Under the pieces are notes generated by a model. The model did no database searches. It was not told the DNA's origin and was given only the letters and a program-made list of their open reading frames with translations. Positions 21,615-30,096 of a stretch of DNA of 38,029 nucleotides are shown piece after piece. A program made the translations under genes and the position numbers. The stretch spans positions 1-38,029 of the forward strand of contig DFBK01000050.1 in NCBI GenBank assembly GCA_002366595.1. The letters are read 5' to 3'. The stretch is from Anaerolineales bacterium UBA3082 (GTDB taxonomy: Bacteria > Chloroflexota > Anaerolineae > UBA7937). Each line of letters begins with the position of its first letter. Positions within the stretch are counted from its first letter, which is position 1.

Positions 21615-21643
21615 TTGAACGAATAGGCCGCGGATTATATAAG
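21615..21643 (+). promoter_or_regulatory. Promoter of the AT-rich orphan gene
   Basis: TTGAAC (21615-21620) and TATAAG (21638-21643), 17-base spacing, 25 bases before the ATG at 21669. The alternative -10 TATATA at 21636 would leave 15 bases. Confidence 0.5.
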
Positions 21644-21668
21644 GTGATAAGATAAACAAAGAGGACAC

Positions 21669-22001
21669 ATGCCAAGGAAGAAATTGCGAACGTGGGCAGG
21701 CCGTAGTGAATTTGAATATTCAGGCTCAGTTAATACCGGAACTGACATATTTTTTGGTAAAAATTGTCGCTATCACGAATTTATATCCGGTAAAAGATAT
21801 CAAGCGTTGTTGAAACATTTCAAAAAACAAAACGTTAGCATTGGGACATCACGTACTAATCCTCCAGATGGAAGTTTAGGGGCATGGTTGCTTTCAAATG
21901 TTTCACGAAGGGCGCTAGCCTCATATATTGGCCCAATTCTCTTACACGAACGTTATGCCAATCGAGTAATAGGCGGCACTGATTCGATTCAATTTTTATA
22001 A
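21669..22001 (+). CDS. Orphan hypothetical protein in an AT-rich island
   Basis: Protein of 110 aa, ATG after AGAGGA. The visible core is RYQALLKHFKKQNVSIGTSRTNPPDGSLGAWLLSNVS followed by ALASYIGPILLHERYA, which reads like a small folded domain, but no family with known function is recalled. The base composition is clearly richer in A and T (many AAA, TTT and ATA codons) than the GC-rich genes on both sides, and the gene is enclosed by repeat copy 2 and a decayed repeat-like segment. This suggests recent transfer. A defence-related role is possible but not shown. Confidence 0.75.
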   Translation: MPRKKLRTWAGRSEFEYSGSVNTGTDIFFGKNCRYHEFISGKRYQALLKHFKKQNVSIGTSRTNPPDGSLGAWLLSNVSRRALASYIGPILLHERYANRVIGGTDSIQFL

Positions 22002-22068
22002 ACGTCTCCTAACACGGTGAGTTGTATGGCATCACCGCAGAAGAACGCCAAATCATAGAACAACAAAC

Positions 22069-22107
22069 GTAGCGCGGCCTGTCCTGACTGATGTGGGTCA
22101 GGGGGTT
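22069..22107. repeat. Possible decayed third copy of the cloverleaf repeat
   Basis: GTAGCG at 22069-22074 starts a segment with a hairpin CCTGAC/GTCAGG (22083-22088 with 22097-22102) and a following GGTTCAGCCC resembling one half of copy 2's hairpin. The closing arm CGCTAC is missing. Confidence 0.35.
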
Positions 22108-22130
22108 CAGCCCAAAGAGAGGGTTGAATT

Positions 22131-22904
22131 ATGGACCAGGGGTTGATAGAGAGGGCAGCACGGCTCATGGCTGAGGCCAAGTACGCCGTGGCCCTCACCG
22201 GGGCGGGGCACAGCACCCCCTCCGGCATCCCCGACTTTCGCAGCCCTGGCTCTGGTCTCTGGACCCAAGTGAACCCAGAGGAGGTAGCCTCCATCCAGGC
22301 CTTCTATCGGGACCCCGAGGCTTGGTACGCTTGGTACCACGAGCGAGGCACCATGTTCTTAGATGCCCAGCCCAACCCCGCCCACCGCGCCCTGGCCGAA
22401 CTGGAGGAGATGGGGCGCTTGCAAGCAGTGATCACCCAAAACATCGATAACCTGCACCAGAAAGCGGGCTCCAAGAAGGTAATAGAGCTCCACGGGAATA
22501 CGCGGGAGGCCATCTGTCTGAGATGCGGCGACATCATCCCCGCCCGACTCCTTTGGGAAGGGTACATTCAAGAGCGACAGGCACCCAGATGCGAGAAGTG
22601 CAGCGGGATGATGAAGCCCAATGTCATCCTCTTCGGGGAGATGTTGCCGGAGGAGGCCCTCAAATCGGCTTGGGAGGAGGCGGAGAAATGCGACCTGATG
22701 CTGGTGGCTGGTACCTCGTTGGAGGTGACCCCGGCGGCTGACCTCCCCTTCATGGCCCGGCGGAGAGAGGCAAAACTGGTGATCGTCAACTTCCAGCCCA
22801 CCCGGGCTGACAGTTACGCCGAGGTCGTCATCCACGAGGATGTGGCGGAGGTGTTGCCTAAAATAGCGGAGATCTGTCAGAAAAGGAGATCGAAGACCTT
22901 CTAA
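22131..22904 (+). CDS. cobB: NAD-dependent protein deacylase, sirtuin (Sir2/CobB family)
   Basis: Cytoplasmic enzyme of 257 aa that removes acyl groups from lysines using NAD. Motifs: GAGHSTPSGIPDFR (NAD binding; family GAGxSxxSGIPDFR), TQNIDNLHQKAG, ELHGN with the catalytic His, zinc Cys pairs CLRCGD and CEKCSG, KPNVILFGE, and VAGTSLEVTPAA. Length and order are standard. The preceding 130 bases hold a decayed repeat and no clear promoter. A terminator follows and faces the convergent anti-sigma gene. Substrates such as acetyl-CoA synthetase are known in other bacteria but not shown here. Confidence 0.95.
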   Translation: MDQGLIERAARLMAEAKYAVALTGAGHSTPSGIPDFRSPGSGLWTQVNPEEVASIQAFYRDPEAWYAWYHERGTMFLDAQPNPAHRALAELEEMGRLQAVITQNIDNLHQKAGSKKVIELHGNTREAICLRCGDIIPARLLWEGYIQERQAPRCEKCSGMMKPNVILFGEMLPEEALKSAWEEAEKCDLMLVAGTSLEVTPAADLPFMARRREAKLVIVNFQPTRADSYAEVVIHEDVAEVLPKIAEICQKRRSKTF

Positions 22905-22925
22905 CCTTACCTCGATCATCATATG

Positions 22926-22964
22926 AAAGGGCGCTCCCTTTTGGGCAGCGCCCTTTTTCTTTTA
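22926..22964 (+). terminator. Rho-independent terminator after the sirtuin gene
   Basis: AAAGGGCGCT (22926-22935) pairs over 10 bp with 22947-22956, with inner CCC/GGG, followed by TTTTCTTTT. It stands between two converging genes and may also serve the minus-strand gene, whose side has a weaker T-run. Confidence 0.9.
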
Positions 22965-22977
22965 GTTTGGGTATCGG

Positions 22978-24699
22978 TTACTCCATAGGCTCAGCGATTT
23001 TCACCAACTCCTCCGGGGGGAGACTCTCACTATAGAGTTGGATGTAGGTTCCATCCTCTATCCACCATAGCCACCCGCCAACCCCTGATGCCGACAGAAG
23101 CCGACCAGGGAGGCCATGAACGGTTACCTCAGGAGCGGTGCGCACAGGAGAAGGAAGGCTGTCCACCCATTGAGATGTGCCCCTGGTCTGGGTGATCTTC
23201 AACAGCCCAGCGCTATAGACCTGCCTATAGAATACCTGACCAGATAACCACACCTCCGGTTCCGCAGGGGTAAGACCAGCGGGAAGATGGGTTGGGGTGA
23301 AAACGCGGAAGTCAGGGGCTATCTCTGCCATCGGCGTGGGCGTAGGAAGGGGCGAGATACGAGGCACGGGCTCCAGCGATATGGCGATGGCGATCAGTTC
23401 CTCGTCGGGGAGGCCGAAGCTTTGGAGTAGAATGTAGGTCCCTTCTCGAACTAGGTAGAGGCGGGTTGGTACGTTCCGCTCATCGCCCGCCGTTAAGCGA
23501 CCCTCTATCTCACCGATTTCCACCACCATTGCATCTTGAGGGATGTAGGCTCGTAGATCCTCGGTGATGCCTCGCTCATCAATGCTGAGGAAGGACACAT
23601 CTTCCAGGGGTGATCCGTAAATCAATTCCACTGTTTTGGGTGTGTCTGGGTAGCCTTCCACTAGGATCTCTGGCTCTGGCAATGCCTCGGGGATGTAGCC
23701 CGGGGCGAAGAGTTGGAAATCCACCTCTTCGGCAATTTGAGCCCAAAAGGTCGGCGCCTCCGGCGAGGCCACGGGCACGGATAGCGGCCGATGGTCGATG
23801 ATCGTTGCCTCCTCCGGTATCTGGAAGGTGAAAAGGTCATCCGGCAGATAAACATTATACTGGATACTCGTATAGACTCGGGAATCATATAGCAACCCAT
23901 CCTCGGTATATTGCTCCATTTTGAGTTCGAAATAGGTCTCTTTGTCAAGCCACCATTTAACTAGCCCCTCGATGAGGTCTGGGTCCGAGGAACTCACATC
24001 CCTTTCGAAGGTCGGTCGCAACTCAAGGAGATAAGCCTCTCGCCCAGCCACCACATCCGTCCCCACTAGAGTAGCATCATAATATTTCCCTTCACCTAGA
24101 GTCTCCGCGAGTCCAGTTGTGGGCGGCTGATTAGGACCAAGGCCCGCTTCGGCCTCGTTGATGATTACCTGGTTCTCCGTCGGTGTATAGAGCCAGGTCG
24201 TGACGCCATCGCTCACGAAGAGTCGCTCGCTTCCAGCCCACAAGGGTTGTATCTCCCGAGATTCTTGACGGAATTTGTCAGGGGCTACAAACCAGATATG
24301 CCTCTGCCATACCACAGTCTCTGGCTTCAACTCCACGCCGGTGCGCCGTAGTCCCCGGCTCTCCATCGTAGCCTCGTAACTCCATACGCCGACGGCTGCC
24401 AGGTTGCCGGAGACCTCCTGAAGATGCTCAATGACTTCCTGGGCGCTAACTGTCTCGATAGGTTGCAACCCGGGGCGGGTTAAGGCAAAGAAAATGGCGA
24501 GCACCGCTGCCGCAGCCACCGCCGCGAATAGATATCTCCTTTCCATTAAGCGCAATGATAACGAAGGCCGGCGAGGCTTCGCTAACCTTTTAGAAACCCT
24601 CTCCCAGAGGTCTCTTGGCGCCTGTAGGTCTCTTGTCTCGGCTCGATAGTAACCCCTAAGCAACTGCTCCACGTCTTTCTCCGACAGATCTTCCGTCAT
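22978..24699 (-). CDS. Anti-sigma-like membrane protein with LolA/RseB-like sensor domain
   Basis: Protein of 573 aa. Residues 1-50 are cytoplasmic and resemble a sigma-binding region (LSEKDVEQLLRGYYRAE ... LWERVSKRLAKP). One membrane helix follows (about 53-71, LFAAVAAAAVLAIFFAL). The extracytoplasmic part starts with ETVSAQEVIEHLQEVSGNLAAVG and an unclosed-barrel-like domain of the LolA/RseB type (WQRHIWFVAPDKFRQESRE). It ends with two DUF4367-like regions around APGYIPEALPEPEILV and FTPTHLPAGLTPAEPEVW. It overlaps the ECF sigma gene by four bases, the typical arrangement in which the membrane protein holds the sigma factor until an envelope signal releases it. Confidence 0.82.
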   Translation of the reverse strand: MTEDLSEKDVEQLLRGYYRAETRDLQAPRDLWERVSKRLAKPRRPSLSLRLMERRYLFAAVAAAAVLAIFFALTRPGLQPIETVSAQEVIEHLQEVSGNLAAVGVWSYEATMESRGLRRTGVELKPETVVWQRHIWFVAPDKFRQESREIQPLWAGSERLFVSDGVTTWLYTPTENQVIINEAEAGLGPNQPPTTGLAETLGEGKYYDATLVGTDVVAGREAYLLELRPTFERDVSSSDPDLIEGLVKWWLDKETYFELKMEQYTEDGLLYDSRVYTSIQYNVYLPDDLFTFQIPEEATIIDHRPLSVPVASPEAPTFWAQIAEEVDFQLFAPGYIPEALPEPEILVEGYPDTPKTVELIYGSPLEDVSFLSIDERGITEDLRAYIPQDAMVVEIGEIEGRLTAGDERNVPTRLYLVREGTYILLQSFGLPDEELIAIAISLEPVPRISPLPTPTPMAEIAPDFRVFTPTHLPAGLTPAEPEVWLSGQVFYRQVYSAGLLKITQTRGTSQWVDSLPSPVRTAPEVTVHGLPGRLLSASGVGGWLWWIEDGTYIQLYSESLPPEELVKIAEPME

Positions 24700-25277
24700 A
24701 TCGGCCTCCCTATCTCAAAACCCATCAGAGGCGATAGTCGGTGCCGAAGGCGCTGCATCGCTCTATGCAGCCTCGATTTCACCGTGCCCTCTGGCAAGGA
24801 TAAAACCTGGGCGATTTCTGGCACAGTCAGTTCGGCGAAATAGCGCAACATGATCACCGACCGTTGATCCTCCTCCAAAGAGGCGATGGCTTCGCGGACC
24901 AGTTGACGTGATTCCCCAGAAGCGACCGCCTCATCAGCAGCGCGGGCGCCGGTAGCCACTCTTTTTGGCTCCACCCTCTCCAATGAGACCGTAGGCACAA
25001 CTCTGTGTCTCTTCTGCATTCGGCAGCGGTTCACCACGATCTTGAGAAACCAAGGCTTAAAGGAGTAGCCTACCTTGAACCCTTTGATGCCCCGCCAAGC
25101 ATCGAGGAAGGCTTCCTGCGTAATATCCTCCGCCTGCTGGCGATCATAGACCATAAAGTAAGCGGTCCGGTAGGCTAAATCTCCGTACCTATCTACAAGC
25201 CATCGAAATGCTTCGCTATCTCCCCTCTGACAGCGCTCTATGATCTCTCTTTCAATTCTCAAGGGTTCGCCTAACAT
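24696..25277 (-). CDS. ECF-family RNA polymerase sigma factor
   Basis: Sigma-70 family, extracytoplasmic function type, 193 aa. Region 2 is GDSEAFRWLVDRYGDLAYRTAYFMVYDRQQAEDITQEAFLDAW, with the DxTQExF core that binds core polymerase. Region 4 is LEEDQRSVIMLRYFAELTVPEIAQVLSLPEGTVKSRLHRAMQRLR, with the -35-binding helix. It is first of a two-gene unit with the overlapping anti-sigma gene. Such sigma factors usually drive their own promoter; the upstream bases (25278-25330) hold only an AT-rich TATTAT-like box on the minus strand. Confidence 0.94.
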   Translation of the reverse strand: MLGEPLRIEREIIERCQRGDSEAFRWLVDRYGDLAYRTAYFMVYDRQQAEDITQEAFLDAWRGIKGFKVGYSFKPWFLKIVVNRCRMQKRHRVVPTVSLERVEPKRVATGARAADEAVASGESRQLVREAIASLEEDQRSVIMLRYFAELTVPEIAQVLSLPEGTVKSRLHRAMQRLRHRLSPLMGFEIGRPI

Positions 25278-25485
25278 CCGCGCACTTCTCTATAATATAA
25301 TATGCGGATTTTGATAGAACCGTTCCCGTGCTATGCGGTAAATTAGAGGCAGGATGAGAAGCAGGGCAAGCAATAAAAAACCTTAGAACACCCTGCAACA
25401 TTGAGGTAATTAAGAGGAGTAAGATGACGGAGTTATGCCAAAGGACTAGCCTCTTCCTCCTAAACTCCAAGAAAAGAAGAGGGTT

Positions 25486-25881
25486 CTACCGCTTCCCTTC
25501 CACCTTCTCCCTAAACTTCGCCAGGTCCACGATGAACCGTATATTGCTCCCCTCCCCCACCTTCTCCCTCTCATCGAAGGCTTCAACCCGAAAGGTCAAC
25601 CTGCGTCCTTCCACCTCTATCAATTCCGACCTGACTACCACTTCCATGCCCAGGGGTGTGGGGGCCAGGTGGCGCACATGCACCTCACCCCCTACCGTGG
25701 CCTGGCCCGGAGGGAGAAGACGGTCTACGGCGGCCACACCAGCCATCTCCATGAGAGTGATCATCCGAGGAGTAGCCAAGACGGCCACGTTCCCACTCCC
25801 TAAATGCTGAGCGGTATCTTCTTCCGTGACCAGCAGTTTCACCTCTCCCCTAAGGCCAGGGGTAAGCCCTTCTTTGACCAT
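25486..25881 (-). CDS. FlK-like (fluoroacetyl-CoA thioesterase-like) hot-dog protein
   Basis: Hot-dog fold thioesterase of 131 aa. The catalytic set of FlK (Thr42, Glu50, His76) is matched with the same spacing by T37 (in ATPRMITLME), E45 and H71 (in GGEVHVRHLAPTPLG). Family members outside fluoroacetate producers are common in anaerobes; their real acyl-CoA substrates are mostly unknown, so fluoroacetyl-CoA activity is not implied. ATG start. It lies 33 bases downstream of the ftsH terminator on the same strand, so it probably has its own or read-through transcription. The 208 bases between it and the ECF gene hold nothing recognisable. Confidence 0.88.
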   Translation of the reverse strand: MVKEGLTPGLRGEVKLLVTEEDTAQHLGSGNVAVLATPRMITLMEMAGVAAVDRLLPPGQATVGGEVHVRHLAPTPLGMEVVVRSELIEVEGRRLTFRVEAFDEREKVGEGSNIRFIVDLAKFREKVEGKR

Positions 25882-25913
25882 GGCTAAAAACTCCTCTCCT
25901 CGTTGACCGGCGT

Positions 25914-25942
25914 AAAAAGAGCCGAGACTCTTGGCTCGGCTC
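25914..25942 (-). terminator. Rho-independent terminator of ftsH
   Basis: On the minus strand GAGCCGAG and CTCGGCTC (plus positions 25935-25942 and 25919-25926) form an 8-bp stem followed by TTTTT (plus 25914-25918), 22 bases after the ftsH stop. Confidence 0.88.
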
Positions 25943-25963
25943 CTCTATCGCCAGCGGATTAGT

Positions 25964-27784
25964 TCAGGCTGGCACCCCCGAAAGGATAGCCTCCAGTTCT
26001 TCCCCTTCCAGGGTTTCCACCTCTATCAATTTCTTAGCCAGTCGGACCAAGGTATCCTTATGCTGGGTGAGGATGCTCTTGGCCTTCTCGTGCGCCTCGC
26101 TGATAAGGCGGCGGATCTCCTTGTCGATGGCTTGGGCCACCTCTTCGCTATAGTTCCTCTGCTCACCGATCTCCCGCCCCAAAAAGACCAACTCCTCCTT
26201 CCGCCCGAAGGTGAGCGGCCCCAGCCTCTCGCTCATCCCGTATTCGGTGACCATCTTCCGGGCCAACTTCGTGGCTCGCTCCAGATCGTTCGCTGCACCG
26301 GTGGTAATATCGTTGAAGATGAGTTCCTCCGCCGCCCGTCCCCCCAGAAGGCCAGCCAATTCATCCTCGAACTTGGAGCGGGCCATCAGGTACCGGTCAC
26401 CCTCGGGGAGGGGCATAGTGTAGCCCAAAGCCATCCCCCGAGAGATGATGGAGACCTTATGCACCGGGTCGCAGTTGGGCAACATCTTCATCACCAAAAC
26501 GTGGCCCGCTTCGTGATGGGCTATGATATTCCGCTCCTCATCGCTGATGAGGCGACTCTTTCTCTCCGGCCCAGCGATCACCCTCTCGACCGCCTCCTGC
26601 ATCTCCTCCATGCTGACAGACTTCTTATTGCGGCGGGCGGCAAGGATAGCCGCCTCGTTCACCAGGTTCTCTATGTCAGCCCCGGTGAAGCCAGGGGTCT
26701 GCTTAGCCACGACATCCAGATCCACCTCCTCGGCCAGAGGCTTCCCCCGGACATGGATATCTAGGATGGCGCGGCGCCCTCTCATGTCCGGCCGATCCAA
26801 GACCACCCGCCTATCGAAACGGCCAGGGCGCAGAAGCGCCGGGTCCAAGATATCCGGTCGGTTGGTGGCGGCGATGACGATGACGTTAGTATCGGTGTCG
26901 AAGCCATCCATCTCCACCAGGATCTGGTTAAGAGTTTGCTCCCTCTCATCGTGGCTGCCACCCAAACCGGCACCTCGATGTCGCCCCACGGCGTCTATCT
27001 CGTCCACGAAGACGATACAAGGGGTGTTCCGCTTCGCCTGACCGAAGAGATCCCTCACCCTTGAGGCGCCCACACCCACAAACATCTCCACAAACTCGGA
27101 GCCCGAGATGGAGAAGAAAGGAACACTCGCTTCCCCGGCTACCGCCCGGGCCATGAGGGTCTTGCCACACCCTGGAGGCCCCACCATCAGCACCCCCTTG
27201 GGGATGCGAGCCCCTAGAGCGATGAACTTCTCCGGCTCCTTGAGGAACTCTACCACCTCCTGGAGTTCCTCTTTCGCCTCCTCTACGCCTGCCACATCGG
27301 CGAAGGTGACGGTGGGCTTATCGCCACTGGACAGGCGGGCTCGGCTCTTACCGAAGGATAAAGCCTGGCTGTTGCCGCTTTGAGCCTGACGCATCATAAA
27401 GAGAAGGAGACCGCCGAAGAGTATGACTGGGAGGAAAGAGGACAAGATACCAAGCCAATTGCCGAATTCACTGGGCTCCTTAAACTGGAGGGAGATGTCG
27501 CTTAATTGATCTTCTGTTACCCCCAGGTTCCTAAGTAACTCGGTGATATCCGAGGTTCGGTCCTTATGGGAACGTACCTTCTCCCCCGAGGCAAGAGTTA
27601 CCGTGAGTTCGTTACCCGAGACGACGATCTCCTCTATATCACCTTTCTTGGCCTCCTGGGCCACCTCATTTAAGGGAACGGTGGGCAAACTCTCAGAGGA
27701 AGAGAAGACAGTGAAGAAAAGGGCTCCCACGGCGACGATGATGAGAAGATAGACCAACCCATTTTTGAACCACCTAGAACTCAC
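25964..27784 (-). CDS. ftsH: ATP-dependent membrane zinc protease FtsH
   Basis: Membrane-anchored AAA+ protease of 606 aa that degrades misfolded membrane proteins and short-lived regulators. Order of parts: N-terminal helix (KNGLVYLLIIVAVGALFF), a short extracytoplasmic domain, second helix (FLPVILFGGLLLFMM), AAA domain with Walker A GPPGCGKT (Cys where Thr is usual), Walker B IVFVDEID and the second region of homology ATNRPDILDPALLRPGRFDR. The zinc protease motif HEAGH follows, with the third ligand later (LERATKLARKMV context). The GTG start at 27784 is preferred because AAGGAGG lies just upstream; the longer frame to 27817 begins with a non-hydrophobic Cys-containing peptide containing this site. 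Confidence 0.95.
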   Translation of the reverse strand: MSSRWFKNGLVYLLIIVAVGALFFTVFSSSESLPTVPLNEVAQEAKKGDIEEIVVSGNELTVTLASGEKVRSHKDRTSDITELLRNLGVTEDQLSDISLQFKEPSEFGNWLGILSSFLPVILFGGLLLFMMRQAQSGNSQALSFGKSRARLSSGDKPTVTFADVAGVEEAKEELQEVVEFLKEPEKFIALGARIPKGVLMVGPPGCGKTLMARAVAGEASVPFFSISGSEFVEMFVGVGASRVRDLFGQAKRNTPCIVFVDEIDAVGRHRGAGLGGSHDEREQTLNQILVEMDGFDTDTNVIVIAATNRPDILDPALLRPGRFDRRVVLDRPDMRGRRAILDIHVRGKPLAEEVDLDVVAKQTPGFTGADIENLVNEAAILAARRNKKSVSMEEMQEAVERVIAGPERKSRLISDEERNIIAHHEAGHVLVMKMLPNCDPVHKVSIISRGMALGYTMPLPEGDRYLMARSKFEDELAGLLGGRAAEELIFNDITTGAANDLERATKLARKMVTEYGMSERLGPLTFGRKEELVFLGREIGEQRNYSEEVAQAIDKEIRRLISEAHEKAKSILTQHKDTLVRLAKKLIEVETLEGEELEAILSGVPA

Positions 27785-27843
27785 ACCTTCCTCCTTGCTA
27801 CACCCCCATATACCCAATAACCTCTTAAACTCGTCTAATTAAT

Positions 27844-27873
27844 ATTATACACCAGAAAGCAAGAAGAGGGCAA
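27844..27873 (-). promoter_or_regulatory. ftsH promoter
   Basis: On the minus strand TTGCCC (plus 27868-27873) and TATAAT (plus 27844-27849) with 18-base spacing, about 55 bases before the GTG start. The remaining 165 bases up to 28040 show no gene. Confidence 0.65.
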
Positions 27874-28040
27874 GTCCATACTTAGTACCAGGTCCATTTC
27901 ACTAAAATAGTTATGTCAACAACTATGGCCTCCCACGTTCCCCTCCCATTGATTGCCGATCCCCCTTTCCGTGCGCTTCCTTCGGATAATCATTATAGGT
28001 AGAACGTCTATGCCACGCTGGAGCGGAAAAGGCTCATCAC

Positions 28041-28068
28041 TTGTCAAGGTCGCTTCATCTGGTATAAT
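28041..28068 (+). promoter_or_regulatory. Promoter of the P-loop kinase gene
   Basis: TTGTCA (28041-28046) and TATAAT (28063-28068), 16-base spacing, only 18 bases before the GTG start at 28087. The transcript would be nearly leaderless. Confidence 0.75.
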
Positions 28069-28086
28069 GGCTGAGCGGAGACCCCG

Positions 28087-28677
28087 GTGGAGGAGAGAGA
28101 AGCCTACGATCTGGCTCAGTTTATAGCCAAGGTAGAGAGGGTGTTGCCAGACAGCCAGGAGACGACGGCCAAGCCGGTGCTTCTCCTTCTATGCGGGCTA
28201 CCGGGAACGGGAAAATCCTTCTTGGCTCATCGGCTGGCGGAGGCCCTCCCTTTCGTGATCATCGAGAGCGATACGGTACGGAAGATCCTCTTCCCCCAGC
28301 CACGATATACAGCCCAGGAGAGCCGTGGGGTGCATCGTACCTGCCACGCTCTTATGGCCAAACTCCTGAAGCGGGGGGTACGAGTGATCTACGATGCCAC
28401 CAACCTCATCGAGTACCATCGGGAACTAGTCTACCGGATAGCGGAGAGAGCGGGAGCGAGGCTGGTAGTAGTGAAGACCGTGGCTAAAGAAGAGGTGGTG
28501 CGAGAGCGGTTGAGGGGCCGCCAGGAGGGAACCGCAGAACTCTCCGGTGCCGATTGGAGGATCTACCGGCGCATGGCTTCCCGCCAGGAGCCGGTCTCTC
28601 ATCCCCATCTGGTCATCGATACCAGCGAGGATCTCGAGGAGGCGGTGGCCAAGGTTCTGCGCTTCATACGGAGATGA
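28087..28677 (+). CDS. Predicted P-loop kinase (COG0645/AAA_33 type)
   Basis: Cytoplasmic ATP-binding protein of 196 aa, GTG start. Walker A GLPGTGKS at residues 37-44 follows a hydrophobic strand; IIESDTVRKILF carries the catalytic-type Asp, and VIYDATNLIEYHRELVYRIAE matches the DATN motif of small-molecule kinases related to gluconokinase, chloramphenicol phosphotransferase and zeta toxin. The substrate is not identifiable. No antitoxin-like gene precedes it, so a zeta toxin role is unlikely. It is followed by a fragment of a lipid kinase gene. Confidence 0.85.
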   Translation: MEEREAYDLAQFIAKVERVLPDSQETTAKPVLLLLCGLPGTGKSFLAHRLAEALPFVIIESDTVRKILFPQPRYTAQESRGVHRTCHALMAKLLKRGVRVIYDATNLIEYHRELVYRIAERAGARLVVVKTVAKEEVVRERLRGRQEGTAELSGADWRIYRRMASRQEPVSHPHLVIDTSEDLEEAVAKVLRFIRR

Positions 28678-28732
28678 GGGGGGAAAAACCTTGCCATCTT
28701 CAGAGCAACGGAATGCTCGTAGAGAGGAGGGG

Positions 28733-29017
28733 GCCTTAGAACCTCTTACCAAGCGAGGTTGGGGGACAGCCCAACGAGAGACGCGAGGGAAGGGCGCCTC
28801 TCTGCGCTACGCTCAAGAGGCTGTATCTTCTGGCTACGAGGCGGTTATCATCGCTGGGGGCGACGGCACCGTTAACGAGGTGGTGAATGGTTTGATGGGG
28901 GTGGATGGCGACTATCTGGGCACCACCCCTCTAGAACGTACTATCCTTCCCCGGGCCCTGCGGGTGATCATCCCAGAGATAGAGACCGATTTCTTTCAAA
29001 GAGGAGCAAAAGGGTGA
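28733..29017 (+). pseudogene. Fragment of a diacylglycerol kinase (DAGK catalytic family)
   Basis: The frame ending at TGA 29015-29017 contains AQEAVSSGYEAVIIAGGDGTVNEVVNGLMG, the nucleotide-binding signature of diacylglycerol/sphingosine kinases (GGDGTxNEVxNGL). Shortly after, the expected PLGTxNDFARxLxIP motif is degenerate (TTPLERTILPRALRVIIP) and the remaining 200 residues are absent. The N-terminal strand before the signature is also missing and no proper start is seen. The stop overlaps the GTG of the antiporter gene, so the ancestral gene may have been coupled to it, or a deletion fused the remnant to it. Confidence 0.75.
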
Positions 29018-30045
29018 AATACCTTAACCTTCTACTGATATTCATCCCCTTAGCCATCGCTACCTCTCTATCCAACTTTGATCCGCGGCTGGTCTTCGTC
29101 TCTGCAGCCTTGGGGATGATACCCCTGGCCGGGATATTGGGAAAGGCCACCGAGGAACTCGCCCTTCACGCTGGGCCACGAGTTGGAGGGCTCCTCAACG
29201 CCACCCTGGGTAACGCGGCGGAACTGATAATCACTATCTTCGCCATCAGGGAAGGGCTCTTGGAGTTAGCGAAGGCCTCCATCACCGGTTCGATCCTGGG
29301 TAACGTACTCCTTGTCTTGGGTCTGAGCATCCTCTTCGGCGGGTTGCGCCATGGCACCCAGCGGTTCGACCGATCCCAGGCCGGACTCAACGCCACTATG
29401 ATGACCCTGGCTATCATCGCCCTAGTGATCCCGGCCATCTTCGGCCACGCCATAGAGTCAGATCGTCTGGCGGTGGAGGAATTGAGCCTGGGGGTGGCGG
29501 GGGTGATGATAATCATCTATACCCTCAGCCTCATCTACTCCTTCCGCTCGACGCCTGTAACCCGAACCCTAGAGGGTGCTAACTGGAGCCTAAGGCTGAT
29601 CCTCTTCGCCCTGACCCTCTCCACCCTCTTCATGGCCTGGCTGAGCGAGATATTGGTGGAGACGGTAGAAGCGGTGGTTCAATCCCTGGGGGTGACCGAG
29701 TTCTTCTTGGGGGTGATAATCGTCCCTCTAGTGGGGAATGTGGCCGAGCATCTAGTGGCGGTTCAGACCGCCTGGAAGAACAAGATGGATCTCAGTCTCG
29801 CTATCTCCTTGGGTTCGAGCATGCAGATCGCTCTCTTCGTGGCTCCCCTTCTGGTATTCATCAGCCTTCTGAGTCCCGAACCCCTGAGCCTGATCTTCAA
29901 TCAGTTCGAACTCATATCGTTAGGAGCAGCGGTGGGTATCGCAGCCCTCATCTCTTTAGATGGCGAATCGAACTGGCTGGAGGGGGCAGAACTTCTAGCT
30001 GTATATTGCATCATCGCCATCGCCTTCTTCTTCCTGCCCTCCTAG
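29014..30045 (+). CDS. cax: Ca2+/H+ antiporter, CaCA family
   Basis: Membrane antiporter of 343 aa with about 11 helices that expels calcium in exchange for protons. The two alpha-repeats are clear: LGNAAELIITIFAIREG (first) and VGNVAEHLVAVQTAWKNKMDLSLAISLGSSMQIALFVAPLL (second), each with the GNxxE ion-binding core. An acidic, short central loop divides the halves. GTG start overlapping the lipid kinase remnant. No calcium-related genes are adjacent. Confidence 0.93.
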   Translation: MKYLNLLLIFIPLAIATSLSNFDPRLVFVSAALGMIPLAGILGKATEELALHAGPRVGGLLNATLGNAAELIITIFAIREGLLELAKASITGSILGNVLLVLGLSILFGGLRHGTQRFDRSQAGLNATMMTLAIIALVIPAIFGHAIESDRLAVEELSLGVAGVMIIIYTLSLIYSFRSTPVTRTLEGANWSLRLILFALTLSTLFMAWLSEILVETVEAVVQSLGVTEFFLGVIIVPLVGNVAEHLVAVQTAWKNKMDLSLAISLGSSMQIALFVAPLLVFISLLSPEPLSLIFNQFELISLGAAVGIAALISLDGESNWLEGAELLAVYCIIAIAFFFLPS

Positions 30046-30046
30046 T

Positions 30047-30075
30047 TTGTCGAAAAGGGAGGGGGATGGTATAAT
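30047..30075 (+). promoter_or_regulatory. Promoter of the secG operon
   Basis: TTGTCG (30047-30052) and TATAAT (30070-30075), 17-base spacing, 22 bases before the secG start; the -35 box begins just after the stop of the antiporter gene. Confidence 0.78.
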
Positions 30076-30096
30076 CTTTCTTTGGAGGTAGGTAGT

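Noticed and set aside
25285..25310. TATAATATAAT as a plus-strand promoter
   Set aside because: No gene follows on the plus strand; it more likely belongs to the upstream region of the minus-strand ECF sigma gene.
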